DNA of 64,000 bases from Theocolax elegans (GCA_026168455.1 CM047426.1:52497085-52561084); one strand, 5' to 3'; numbered from the stretch's first letter, positions 43,111-52,800 are shown. Numbers and translations are program-made. The notes: generated by a model from the letters alone, not told the origin.

Positions 43111-43934
43111 GAGGCTTCACACAATTGTTGAAGAAACTGGGTTGTTTCCCCGACAAGCGCTTCAGCCCTGCCGCGATTAGTCATACCGCGAGGTTCCACT
43201 TGTGACAGTGGTTCCCCGCGCGTCATTTGTCTGTCGAGTTTGTCTAAGTCTATCCGTTTCACGTCCCAACGAGGAGGACGAGTTACCCGAGTACTGCTCG
43301 TACGCGATTCGTCTATAAGACCGAAGGAGATGTACTGGTGATCGCTGGCTGTGTAGTCTTCGATCACTCTCCATGCCCTCAGTCTTTGTGTCATCCTGTC
43401 CAAAATAAGGGTCACATCGGGCACAGAGTCCCCGAAGCCGGGTCGTCTGTACGTCGGCGTGTTTCCCTCATTTGGCACTGTCAGTTCAAGCCTTGCGGCC
43501 ATCTCCAACAGTAGTCGTCCACGTCTGTTTGTCTCGGGCATTCCCCACTCGACCGCGCGCGCGTTGAAGTCGCCCGCCACGATTTTGTTGCCGGGGATGT
43601 CTCTCACGGCGTCTTCGAGAGTATCCAGCTTCTCCGCGTATTCGAGAGCGCTATAATTCGGGCTAAGGTAGACGCTGACGTAGGTGACATCGCCCACCGT
43701 TACCCAAATGTAGCTCTCCCCGGATCCGCGCACGATGATCCGCGTTGCCCATTCCCCGCGCACCCATAATGCCGCTGTACTCGTGCTGCTAGCGAGCCAG
43801 TTCGGCGGTGTTAAATCCCGGTACTGTTCGCTGATGATGAGGATGTTTGCGTCCAGCTCCGCCGCAATCTGAGGGAGCAGTGCGTGTGCCACGCTACTCC
43901 GACTCATATTGCATTGGAGAACAGTTACCGGCAT
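43035..43934 (-). CDS. R1-clade ORF2, apurinic-like endonuclease (copy 1)
   Basis: A 299-codon frame opens MPVTVLQCNMSRSSVAHALL. It has LIISEQYRDL (the catalytic Glu region), TYVSVYLSPNYSALEY, NKIVAGDFNARAVEWG (Asp/Asn active-site box), DVTLILDRM and ASDHQYISFGL (SDH box). These are the core motifs of the exonuclease-endonuclease-phosphatase fold of non-LTR retrotransposons, which nicks the target DNA. It overlaps the ORF1 stop by a few bases (ATGCCGGTAA), as seen in coupled ORF1-ORF2 translation. Frame is lost near 43110. This copy joins the linker and RT of the element. Confidence 0.85.
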   Translation of the reverse strand: MPVTVLQCNMSRSSVAHALLPQIAAELDANILIISEQYRDLTPPNWLASSTSTAALWVRGEWATRIIVRGSGESYIWVTVGDVTYVSVYLSPNYSALEYAEKLDTLEDAVRDIPGNKIVAGDFNARAVEWGMPETNRRGRLLLEMAARLELTVPNEGNTPTYRRPGFGDSVPDVTLILDRMTQRLRAWRVIEDYTASDHQYISFGLIDESRTSSTRVTRPPRWDVKRIDLDKLDRQMTRGEPLSQVEPRGMTNRGRAEALVGETTQFLQQLCEASCVTHATNERHTGGQPRSRTSDVVA

Positions 43935-44943
43935 TTTATTGTCTTGGTCTTTGTCGCTGTCAGTGCTGCCTTAAATGCTGCACACGCGCCTGAACCAGCG
44001 ACGTGTGCGAGGCTCTTGTTGTCCTTCTTGGGACAGAGGAAGCACTCAGGTGTGTTTTTGCACGCCTGTGCATCGTGCCCCTCTCGGCCAAATCGCCAGC
44101 AGCACCGGTGACTGTCCGGTCCTTTACAGTCCTTTTTGATGTGCCCGTATCCGAGGCATTTGTGGCACCTAGGTACACGAAGCCTAGGTCTCACGCGGCA
44201 GTTAACCCAACCGATTTTTATTCTTCCTTTTTTAAGGATCTCGGTCGCGTTCCTTGCGTCGAAATCGCATGCCGCAAGGGCCAAGCCTCGGGCGTTGGAC
44301 CCAATGATGTGCACCCTTCTTTCTGCGCTGTCCCCGAGTTCGCGGTTGATAGCGTCCTTAACGTCTTTTTCAGTCGTGACACTGTCCAGGTCGAGAAACT
44401 CCAGCGTTATCGTAGCTGTCAGGTCCTTTACCTGGGCTTTTTCTCCGAGGGCGACCTGCAAGGTCTGTTGGAAATCTTGCCGCGTCTCCTGTTTGCCGAG
44501 TCGCAGCAAAACCCCAGCCTGCTTCGTTTTTCGTATCTGTCGTACGTCCGTCTTGGTCTTCGTAGGATCCACCTTCAGACGTATGGTTTGTAACACATCC
44601 TCATACGTCTGCCCCTCCGCCGGGTTGATCAAAATCGTGCTTCTGCCCTGTGTGGGCTTTGGCCGATCTGACTGCCGGTTTTGGTGAGCGGTGGATTTCC
44701 CAGGTAGCAGTCCGTCCGTCCGTGTAGTAGCCGCTGCCGTCCTTTTTTTTTCTTTTTTTGGACGACCGTCGACCAAGTCTCTGTCTGGGGTACTTCTTGC
44801 GTTTCCGCGACATTCTTTTCTGGTGTGGGGGTTTGTTTTTCCCTTTTCCGTTTCTGTTTTTGCTGAGGTGTGGACTCAGCCATACATACGTCGTTGATGT
44901 TCGTTGTCGACTTGCGGAGCAATTTCATTCGCTGCAATTCATA
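43220..44943 (-). repeat. 1,724-bp tandem duplication inside R1 element A, unit 1
   Basis: Identical endpoints are given by GCGTCATTTGTCTGTCGAG at 43220 and at 44944, and GCTGCAATTCATA ending at 44943 and 46667. The offset is a constant 1,724. The unit spans the 3' part of ORF1 and the 5' part of ORF2. Only a few base differences were noticed, plus one 2-base and one 1-base run-length change. Confidence 0.95.
43925..44943 (-). pseudogene. R1-clade ORF1, 3' part (duplicate, truncated 5')
   Basis: The frame from 44776 carries the ORF1 sequence from the TRTDGLLPGKS region through ILINPAEGQTYEDVLQTIRL, VTLEFLDLDS-type RRM-like segment and three CCHC knuckles (CHKCLGYGHIKKDCKG, CCWRFGREGHDAQAC and CFLCPKK). 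Its 5' side ends at the duplication junction (44943), and a poly(T) run-length change at about 44749 shifts the frame. It is therefore not a complete ORF1, although the zinc-knuckle part is intact. Confidence 0.85.
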
Positions 44944-46667
44944 GCGTCATTTGTCTGTCGAGTTTGTCTAAGTCTATCCGTTTCACGTCCCAACGAGGGG
45001 ACGAGTTACCCGAGTACTGCTCGTACGCGATTCGTCTATAAGACCGAAGGAGATGTACTGGTGATCGCTGGCTGTGTAGTCTTCGATCACTCTCCATGCT
45101 CTCAGTCTTTGTGTCATCCTGTCCGAAATAAGGGTCACATCGGGCACAGAGTCCCCGAAGCCGGGTCGTCTGTACGTCGGCGTGTTTCCCTCCTTTGCCA
45201 CTGTCAGTTCAAGCCTTGCGGCCATCTCCAACAGTAGTCGTCCACGTCTGTTTGTCTCGGGCATTCCCCACTCGACCGCGCGCGCGTTGAAGTCGCCCGC
45301 CACGATTTTGTTGCCGGGGATGTCTCTCACGGCGTCTTCGAGAGTATCCAGCTTCTCCGCGTATTCGAGAGCGCTATAATTCGGGCTAAGGTAGACGCTG
45401 ACGTAGGTGACATCGCCCACCGTTGCCCAAACGTAGCTCTCCCCGGATCCGCGCACGATGATCCGCGTTGCCCATTCCCCGCGCACCCATAATGCCGCTG
45501 TACTCGTGCTGCTAGCGAGCCAGTTCGGCGGTGTTAAATCCCGGTACTGTTCGCTGATGATGAGGATGTTTGCGTCCAGCTCCGCCGCAATCTGAGGGAG
45601 CAGTGCGTGTGCCACGCTACTCCGACTCATATTGCATTGGAGAACAGTTACCGGCATTTTATTGTCTTGGTCTTTGTCGCTGTCAGTGCTGCCTTAAATG
45701 CTGCACACGCGCCTGAACCAGCGACGTGTGCGAGGCTCTTGTTGTCCTTCTTGGGACAGAGGAAGCACTCAGGTGTGTTTTTGCACGCCTGTGCATCGTG
45801 CCCCTCTCGGCCAAATCGCCAGCAGCACCGGTGACTGTCCGGTCCTTTACAGTCCTTTTTGATGTGCCCGTATCCGAGGCATTTGTGGCACCTAGGTACA
45901 CGAAGCCTAGGTCTCACGCGGCAGTTAACCCAACCGATTTTTATTCTTCCTTTTTTAAGGATCTCGGTCGCGTTCCTTGCGTCGAAATCGCATGCCGCAA
46001 GGGCCAAGCCTCGGGCGTTGGACCCAATGATGTGCACCCTTCTTTCTGCGCTGTCCCCGAGTTCGCGGTTGATAGCGTCCTTAACGTCTTTTTCAGTCGT
46101 GACACTGTCCAGGTCGAGAAACTCCAGCGTTATCGTAGCTGTCAGGTCCTTTACCTGGGCTTTTTCTCCGAGGGCGACCTGCAAGGTCTGTTGGAAATCT
46201 TGCCGCGTCTCCTGTTTGCCGAGTCGCAGCAAAACCCCAGCCTGCTTCGTTTTTCGTATCTGTCGTACGTCCGTCTTGGTCTTCGTAGGATCCACCTTCA
46301 GACGTATGGTTTGTAACACATCCTCATACGTCTGCCCCTCCGCCGGGTTGATCAAAATCGTGCTTCTGCCCTGTGTGGGCTTTGGCCGATCTGACTGCCG
46401 GTTTTGGTGAGCGGTGGATTTCCCAGGTAGCAGTCCGTCCGTCCGTGTAGTAGCCGCTGCCGTCCTTTTTTTTTTCTTTTTTTGGACGACCGTCGACCAA
46501 GTCTCTGTCTGGGGTACTTCTTGCGTTTCCGCGACATTCTTTTCTGGTGTGGGGGTTTGTTTTTCCCTTTTCCGTTTCTGTTTTTGCTGAGGTGTGGACT
46601 CAGCCATACATACGTCGTTGATGTTCGTTGTCGACTTGCGGAGCAATTTCATTCGCTGCAATTCATA
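44944..46667 (-). repeat. 1,724-bp tandem duplication inside R1 element A, unit 2
   Basis: Second copy of the unit at 43220-44943. It carries a run-length difference near 44995 (GAGGGGACG against GAGGAGGACG) that shortens the endonuclease frame. Confidence 0.95.
44983..45657 (-). pseudogene. R1-clade ORF2 endonuclease (copy 2, truncated)
   Basis: Same start and motifs as the copy at 43035-43934 (NKIVAGDFNARAVEWG, ASDHQYISFGL), with a few substitutions, for instance VAKEG for VPNEG. It ends after 224 codons because of the one-base loss near 44995, just before the duplication junction at 44944, so it does not lead into a reverse transcriptase. The ATG overlaps the ORF1 stop (45648-45657). Confidence 0.85.
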
Positions 46668-46991
46668 CAACGCGACTTCGACCGATTCATTTATCTCGCT
46701 CATTCCGCCTGTTATGACGCGACTAACATTCTTTTGGACGTTTGTTCTCTCGGTCATTCTAGCTAGGCTGCTGTGTATGTTAAGCAATTGTTCATACAGT
46801 TTGCTCTCTGCAGCCTCCCAACTAGTTGGCGACACTCCGATGTGTCGTGCGAGTTTTCCTGAAGCAGTTACCGCCACGCCAGCCAGGTTACCTACCGGCG
46901 TGATGGGGGAGCTGGGAAGCCCCCGTGACTCTCCTGAGTCGGATGGCGCAGGCAGCACTCTGGTACCTGCAATTGTTATTGAACTTGTCAT
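45648..46991 (-). CDS. R1-clade ORF1 (gag-like nucleic-acid-binding protein), complete
   Basis: A 447-codon frame starts MTSSITIAGTRVLP at 46991. It has an N-terminal region rich in S/T and a putative coiled segment (about residues 60-120), a lysine-rich segment (QKQKRKREKQ, VVQKKKKKR), a globular region from ILINPAEGQTYEDVL to about residue 350, and three C-terminal CCHC-type knuckles CHKCLGYGHIKKDC, CCWRFGREGHDAQAC and CFLCPKK, ending AALTATKTKTIKCR. R1-clade ORF1 proteins package the element RNA. Length and layout fit. The stop overlaps the ORF2 ATG. Confidence 0.9.
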   Translation of the reverse strand: MTSSITIAGTRVLPAPSDSGESRGLPSSPITPVGNLAGVAVTASGKLARHIGVSPTSWEAAESKLYEQLLNIHSSLARMTERTNVQKNVSRVITGGMSEINESVEVALYELQRMKLLRKSTTNINDVCMAESTPQQKQKRKREKQTPTPEKNVAETQEVPQTETWSTVVQKKKKKRTAAATTRTDGLLPGKSTAHQNRQSDRPKPTQGRSTILINPAEGQTYEDVLQTIRLKVDPTKTKTDVRQIRKTKQAGVLLRLGKQETRQDFQQTLQVALGEKAQVKDLTATITLEFLDLDSVTTEKDVKDAINRELGDSAERRVHIIGSNARGLALAACDFDARNATEILKKGRIKIGWVNCRVRPRLRVPRCHKCLGYGHIKKDCKGPDSHRCCWRFGREGHDAQACKNTPECFLCPKKDNKSLAHVAGSGACAAFKAALTATKTKTIKCR

Positions 46992-47820
46992 TTTATTTTA
47001 TTTTCTTTATTTATCCCCATCCCCCCTATGTGTGTGTTTGTGTAAAGTGATCAGATAGTCACCAGGCGGTGGCTTGCACGATCCGTCCTGAGCTGTCCCG
47101 ATAACTTAGCTCCCCTACAGTCCGGTGGCATCGACCGTTCCTCCCCCACGCCTCGCAGCAAGATCCCACCCGATCGCCAGTCGGCATTACTACGAGAAGC
47201 GAGATTTGCGCCATTTCCGACGTTTACCACTGCAAAGGGCAGCCTCCCATGCTGGCTAAGCCGGGTTCGGGCCCAAGAACTAGTGGCGGCCCAGGAGTGC
47301 GATACTGGTGTTAACGGCAGCACCCTCCAAAGTGAACGAGCCTGCAGCCACGAGAAAGCTCCCTGTTGATCGCTCCGCCACCCAGCTGATAACACCTGCT
47401 ATGTCTCCGCTCTCTCTAGCATAGAACCCAGTGCAGTCATGCCACGCTCGGAGCACACCCGTTTATAGGGTTCTCCCTATTCACACAGGTCGGTCTCGTT
47501 TATAGAGCCGCCTTTCAATTATATCCCGCTTGGAAAATGCCCGTTTATAGAGCTTCCTACTGCACATGGACTCAGCTAAATCGAGCGGAAGTGTATGTAT
47601 GTTTGGTGTATGAGTAGGTGTAAAAACAACAACTTACCACTATTAGCTGCGTTTGTATCCCACTGTCTGCGGTCGCTTATTTAGTATATTAGCGACTGAC
47701 CAGAGAGACTGGTTATAGTCTCCTATGACTACTACTCTCTCTGGCCGTTCCACTATCCGCAACCTGTGGACGCGTCCGGTAGCATGGAAAAGTGCTCTAC
47801 CCTCCAAAAGGGAGGTTCCC
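46992..47820 (-). other. Leader region of R1 element A
   Basis: No conserved protein. On the plus strand CCCGTTTATAGGG, CTCGTTTATAGAGCC and CCCGTTTATAGAGC occur at about 47457, 47495 and 47540, a diffuse short repeat. It is followed at 47822 by (TTA)n. This is likely the 5' untranslated region, although the exact 5' end is uncertain. Confidence 0.45.
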
Positions 47821-47821
47821 G

Positions 47822-47830
47822 AATTATTAC

Positions 47831-47861
<31 letters not shown>

Positions 47862-47878
47862 TTTTTTTTTTTTTTTTT
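47822..47878. repeat. (TTA)n microsatellite joined to a poly(T) run
   Basis: About twelve TTA units (47822-47860) run into about 20 T (47861-47879). Read on the minus strand the A-run is the poly(A) tail of R1 element B followed by (TAA)n. Confidence 0.9.
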
Positions 47879-49783
47879 TCGTTGAAAACTGGAGAAATCT
47901 TACATAAGACGACGACGAAGGTCCACACTCGTCGCCAGTGCCGGATTCTTACCGGCTAAAACTCCAAACCCAACGCTTTCACCTGCCCAGCCCGGAACTG
48001 TTTTTCACATTACTTCAAGCTGGGAGGCGTGTCTTGTGACATGCGTCAATTCGGTCGGTCCTGTTTCTTCTTTCCTCCCTCGATGAGACTGCCACTTATC
48101 GTGAAGCGGCTTTTCTGGCGGTATCGAGCGCGCGCCTAAAGGTGGCACAGGCTCCGGACCCCGCCACGTGAGACACTCCCTCAGCATCCTTTGATGGACA
48201 AAGAAAGCATTTGGGAGCGCTCTTGCAATTCTTAAGGTTGTGTCCAGGCTCCCGGCACTTGTAGCACGACGAGGACCTGTCCACTCCCTCACACTTCCTT
48301 TTCGTGTGGCCGAAGTCTAGGCACCGATAGCACCTCTCGACCAAGACTCGATCCCGAACACGACAGCTTACGAAGCCGATGCAGAGATGCGCATCGACTT
48401 CAGCTTGTCAGCGCTCTCGTGATCCAGCTTCACGATGGCTGTCTTCTGTTGACTGCGGTTTAGGCCCAAAAGCGTCACCTCTCGGCCCTCAGGCGACGAA
48501 GTAAGCACTTTATTTAGGGCTGCCACCACTTCGTCCCTCGTTGTGAGAGCGTCCAGGTCTCTGATCTCAAGGGTAACCCTTCGATCTCGGACTCGAACTT
48601 CTCCCATTCCTTGGGTAGCAGTACGCACTTTCTCCGCGAATACTGCCGCATCGGTTTTTTTGCCTAGCCGAAGCAGGACGTCCCCCCGCCCTGTGGGCCG
48701 CACCCTCAGAACCTGCGCGCCACTGTCGTCCGGATTCACTTCCTTTCGAAGCTTCCCCAGAACTTCAGCAAACGTTCGGTCCCTCGCGATTGTGACCACC
48801 AGGGTGGATACCGGCGCCTTCTGGCGCTTTCTCCTGTCAAGAGGCGCCTGTCCCGACTTAACCGTCGGCTTCTTCTTTTCCACCACAGGCTTGGACTTGG
48901 ATTGCTCCTTGTCCTTACCAGGTGGTGGCACCTCCTTGCGAGGTTTCTTCTTCTTACGGGTTTTAGAGGCCTCGGGTGGGCTTTGAGGGCCCTCCCTACT
49001 CCTCTTTTGAGCCTGTATCTTGGCTGTAGCCGCGATGACGGCTTTAGCAATGATGCCTCTTCTCTTAGGCCGCCGACGATTCTCGTGGCCAACTCGATAA
49101 TCCTCGACTTGGCACTTGTAATCATCGACTGCTAAAGACATCTTCTTCGTTTTCCCGTAGAGCTCTTGTACAAGAGCGTCTACGGTTTTCAACCCTGTTT
49201 TGACGACCATGGAAATGTTCGGCTGCTTTGCACAAGCTGCCAACATTGCCTGAAGTTCTTTTTTCAGATGGTCGTAAGTGGAGTCGATCTCCTCCTGCGC
49301 CTTCTCCACCTTCTCGTATTCCTTACGGAACACTTCTATCTCCTCTTGAGATTCTCTGCTATAGGCAGAGATGCCGCTGATGGCGCTACCAATGCTGGTA
49401 ACACTGCCGCTTCGTAACCTGCTTGCAGAAGGAAGACTCAGCATCTGGGATAGCGGCTGCTGTTGGGGGTTTTCTTTCGAGGACCCCGCCTCTGACGTGA
49501 TGTTAGAACTAAGCGGTTTGTGGCCTCCCCCAAAATCCATGAGGCCAGCGCCGGCCACCGGGGCTTTCACCCGATCGGAACCGACGACGGGATTCACTCC
49601 TAGTTTAGAGTTGCCCGCTTGGGGTAGTATGTTTTCATCTCGCTTGCTCATACTTCTGGTTGTACTGTTTGGTCCACGGAGATTATTTTATTTCACCTCT
49701 ACCCTTCACGCTAGAGTGACGAGCATTCCCCCATCCGCCACCCGGGGGACGCGCCGCATACGGGGACAGGACACCCCGCGCGG

Positions 49784-49787
<4 letters not shown>
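47861..49787 (-). mobile_element. R1-clade non-LTR element B lacking ORF2
   Basis: Minus strand: ORF1 (49651 to 48096, one frameshift) is followed directly by a 3' untranslated region (GGCACTGGCGACGAGTGTGG, GTCGTCGTCTTATGTAAG) and poly(A). No endonuclease or RT sequence lies between. The 3' region resembles that of element A. (TTA)n lies on both sides (47822-47860 and 49788-49826). With its own ORF1 only, it could move only with help from another copy. Confidence 0.8.
48096..49651 (-). pseudogene. R1-clade ORF1 of element B, one frameshift
   Basis: The first frame (49651-48368, 427 codons, MSKRDENILPQAGNSKLG) has a predicted coiled coil (EEIEVFRKEYEKVEKAQEEI), a lysine-rich segment (TRKKKKPRKEVPPPGKDKE) and a globular part (VVTIARDRTFAEVLGKLRKE, VTLEIRDLDALTTRDEV). 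Near 48385 the frame shifts and continues as VSCRVRDRVLVE, then three knuckles CYRCLDFGHTKRKC, CYKCREPGHNLKNC and CFLCPSK and a tail ending AASR at 48096. Apart from this indel the protein is intact. It shares the C-terminal SHVAGSGACA.F motif with element A ORF1. Confidence 0.85.

Positions 49788-49826
<39 letters not shown>
49788..49826. repeat. (TTA)n microsatellite
   Basis: About thirteen TTA units directly abut the 5' end of R1 element B. It is the mirror of the array at its 3' end. Confidence 0.9.
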
Positions 49827-49829
<3 letters not shown>

Positions 49830-50193
49830 TCCAGGTATAAGCGTATAGATACAATGTATTGTATATACTAAATACTGTTGTTAAATATGTGCCTGCCTGC
49901 CATTTAAATTTGTGGTTGAATTGACAAATCTTTTCATGACCAACACACGGTATAAACTTGCACTGTACATATCATTACTGCACTCCTGTAACTATTCTTG
50001 TGTAGTAATATTGTATGAACAAATATTTACAGAAGTAGTGCTGATACAAGTTCAAATGAAGGTTCCTTAGCTAGTAGTTACGGTAGTGCTCCGCAATCAT
50101 TGTCAACTTTCCAACATCCTAGTCATTCACTATTGAAAGTAAACGGTTTCACTCAACAAGCGTATCATAAATATTATTCACGTTGTTTAAAAG

Positions 50194-50378
50194 GTAAGAT
50201 ATTAAAAAATCTTGAATTTACTTTTTGTAACTAAGTTATAAATTCCTGACGTGATAATGATTATTATAATATGTTTTAAAATCATGTTGACAAAAATCAC
50301 GTTGTTGTATTCATTATTTATAAAATTTACATAAAGCCATCGCTCACTTTAGAATTCATGCAATCTCTTTTATTTCAG
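50194..50378 (+). other. Intron 1 of the LARP1-like pseudogene
   Basis: Starts GTAAGA and ends TTTCAG. Phase 1 on both sides: the last base G of exon 1 plus AG of exon 2 make the Glu codon preceding CKNLG. Confidence 0.75.
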
Positions 50379-50638
50379 AGTGTAAAAACCTCGGTATGGA
50401 GAAAGAGGTGAACACACTCTTCAAATTTTGGTCATTTTTTTTAAAGAATTTCAATTGCACTATGTACGAAGAGTTTAGGACAATAGCTTATGGAGATGTA
50501 TGCGAAGGATATGAAGGATATTGTTATGGGTTTACATGTGTGTTTTGAATTTTTTTTATAATTACGATTTAGAACAAAAATTCAGACTACAACTTTATAA
50601 AGATTTTGAAGTGGAAACAGCGAAAAATGATAAAAGTG

Positions 50639-50845
50639 GTAAGTGCATTTATCTACATAAGATATATATTTAGGATTTTTAGATATAGAAATTGTATTTT
50701 ACGGTACAAATAAAATTTATATTTTGAAATTGTTATATTGAATTATATTATTAAAAAAAATTAAATAAAAAAATATTGCTGTAAAGATTAAAATCATCTT
50801 TGTAAATAAAACATAGGTTATAAGATTTAAATTAATTTTATTTAG
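50639..50845 (+). other. Intron 2 of the LARP1-like pseudogene
   Basis: Starts GTAAGT and ends TTTAG. Phase 1: G plus AT makes the Asp codon in KSDHVYGLE. It is AT-rich and carries no insertion. Confidence 0.75.
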
Positions 50846-51089
50846 ATCACGTTTATGGACTGGAAAAATTCTGGGCGTTTTTTAAGTATTATAAGTATTT
50901 AGATCAACTTCTTGTTGACACTAAATTATAAGAATATCTCCATAAATTAAAAACTACCGAAGATTTTGGAGAAGTAGAGGTGAATTATGTTTTTAAAAAA
51001 TATTCTATAATTGATTGGAAATTATTGATTTTATGTTAAGATTGGATATTTTTTAAGTAAACTTTGTGACATTGTATGTCAATAATAAT

Positions 51090-52440
51090 TGTCGGTTAAC
51101 TAATACGCGGTAGAAAGCCTCGACGGTGTCGGTACACCGGAGGCTTTTCGCGAAGCAGACTACACGTGTATTCGCGGAGACGAGGTCGGCCGTGTTGTCG
51201 TCTGCGATGCGCGGCTCCCCACACGCGCAGACGACGCTTCCTTTTCCACATACATGGTGGCAGGTGAGACCTCTCCAGGAACATGACCCAGGTTGAGGCG
51301 AATTATCACCTGGGGGGAGAATGATGTTCTGTCTTTGTCGTTAAACCATAAATGAGCGACAGAGACGGATATATGATAGAAATTAGTATTCATTAGACTA
51401 TTAGATGTAACGATATAAGCGAAACGTGACGAATTAAGATATTAATATTATAGTTGAATAGGAGTATATTAATTATTGGAATTGTTAATGGTCGCTCGAG
51501 TAAAATTAAGGTAAATATAAGGAAGTATTAATGATAATAAATTATTTACGGTAGACCTAAGGTAAAGAATTCGTATTTTCGCGCATTTAATGCGAGATTG
51601 AAAGTCTCGGCGAATAGCAGCATGCTCGGACAGTTCGCGCATGCGAACCATGAGTGGCATTGCAGCCCGTGCTGCGCTTGAAGTATGATCCGTGCCTCCA
51701 CGAGTAGAAAGCACGAGTGGAGGGGATTTTTGAGTGTGTATCGAGATTATGGAGGTGGAGGCTACATGTTGAGCGTTAGGAGGTGTTTGCAATGAACACC
51801 TGCATTCACTCAATATGTGGTTTTGATTTTCGCGCGGGCTGACATGTTGTCGTGACATCGTGATTTTTCGGTGCATGCTGAGGATGTCCAATCAGCAAGC
51901 TCCAGCCATCGAGGGATCGTGAGTGGGAAAAGCGTCGGTGCTGGAATAAAACCGATGAGATCCTGCGATCTCGTCCTTGTTTTCATCCGGTATCTTGAGT
52001 AATCAAGTAGCGCACTGTATTAGTAAATCAGTATAAGGAAGCCGACAATTATGGTGAAGATTCCGGTAATCAGACATTTACTATTTTAATATTATATTGT
52101 TTGATTTTATTCAGATAGCTCTCCTGCATTGCCCTGATCCCGCACGCCGAAAGGCAGTGCGACCGGGTGCGTGTAGTGACGACCTGAATAATTTTATTTA
52201 AATATCGGCGCAACGGTGATGCTGACGCGAGGCTAAACCGACGCCATATTAACGGTCGAACGGGTTTTGTGCACCACGCGGTTAGTAAAGTTAGTAAAAG
52301 TTCGCGGTGAATATTAAGTGATTTATATAAGCAAAATTACCTAAGTTGTATTAATTATTAATCAATAAAAATTTATTCGTCTAGTTATCCGTAATCTCGG
52401 TCGTATATTATTTGTTATTAATCAGCCACAGAATCCCTCT
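51090..52440 (+). mobile_element. LTR-like sequence preceded by a polypurine tract
   Basis: TGGGGGGAGAA (51311-51321) is a good polypurine tract and is followed at once by TGATGTTCTGTC, a plausible LTR start. About 230 bp of GC-rich sequence upstream (51090-51310) could be the end of the internal region. The downstream 1.1 kb is CpG-rich in patches and has no reliable coding frame; the right end near 52440 is a guess. Gypsy or Bel/Pao cannot be decided. Confidence 0.4.
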
Positions 52441-52635
52441 TTCCAACCTCCTTACGAGATATAGTATTTAACAATGCTCATTGAATAAGATAATTAATAT
52501 TTTAATAAGTAACAACTTTAATTAAAATACCGTTACAACTTTAAATGAAAGATTCGTGTTAATTTGCGAATTTTTAAATCTCGATTATCCAAATTATCAT
52601 TAAATAAACATAATTGTATACTTTACAAAATTTTA

Positions 52636-52800
52636 GCCTTAAATTAAATGAATTCTCGAGATCACTAGCTGCTAATTGCCGCAACAGAAGCGTATTGGAA
52701 AGCGCAAGCGGTATTGAAGCTTCATCATCGGGAAATCGTAGACGCCGATTACCAGATGGATCGAACATAGTAACAACACGATGCGGACACTATGGGTAAA
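52636..52800 (+). other. Exon-like open segment, unidentified
   Basis: After an acceptor-like ATTTTAG, the frame reads LKLNEFSRSLAANCRNRSVL, then ASGIEASSSGNRRRRLPDGS and NIVTT. Composition is protein-like and differs from surrounding AT-rich sequence. I do not recognise the protein. It may be a captured gene fragment like the LARP1 copy 2 kb upstream. Confidence 0.3.

Larger units (their letters stand above)
40758..47820 (-). mobile_element. R1-clade non-LTR retrotransposon A with internal tandem duplication
   Basis: Minus-strand order from the 5' end: leader, ORF1 with zinc knuckles, ORF2 start (endonuclease), then a second ORF1 3' half and endonuclease, reverse transcriptase and a C-terminal zinc finger. 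The repeat arises because 43220-44943 and 44944-46667 are two copies of the same 1,724-bp unit. The 5' boundary is tentatively next to the (TTA)n array at 47822. ORF2 downstream of the duplication carries three frame breaks. Clade placement rests on the endonuclease and RT motifs and the C-terminal CCHC; it is recognition by family knowledge. Confidence 0.85.
50033..50980 (+). pseudogene. larp: LARP1-like DM15-region copy with introns, disrupted
   Basis: Three plus-strand exons match the DM15 region of La-related protein 1, which binds TOP mRNA caps. Exon 1 (50033-50193) ends FQHPSHSLLKVNGFTQQAYH then KYYSRCLK. Exon 2 (50379-50638) has EVNTLFKFWSFFLKN, MYEEFRTIAYGD, then EQKFRLQLYKDFEVETAK. 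Exon 3 (50846-50980) has VYGLEKFWAFFKYYKY. Splice sites are good: TTTACAG and G|GTAAGA, TTTCAG and G|GTAAGT, TTTAG. All intron phases agree. Exon 2 contains a TGA (about 50544) and a frame change over a T-run, and exon 3 a TAA inside KL-stop-EYLHKL. La and RRM-like parts are absent. This is an unprocessed duplicate fragment that has decayed. Confidence 0.9.

Noticed and set aside
44003..44687. Plus-strand open frames of 183-196 codons, repeated at 45726-46410
   Set aside because: They are antisense to the R1-clade ORF1 zinc-knuckle region and exist twice only because of the 1,724-bp duplication.
43220..46667. Two independent R1-clade insertions in tandem
   Set aside because: The units share identical endpoints at a constant 1,724-base offset and neither has its own 5' leader or 3' end, so an internal duplication explains the data better.
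48543..49871. Plus-strand open frames antisense to element B ORF1
   Set aside because: High GC lowers stop frequency; the minus-strand frame has the recognisable zinc knuckles and coiled coil.
51469..51891. 140-codon minus-strand open frame
   Set aside because: No domain; it lies within an LTR-like block and its composition looks like untranslated sequence.
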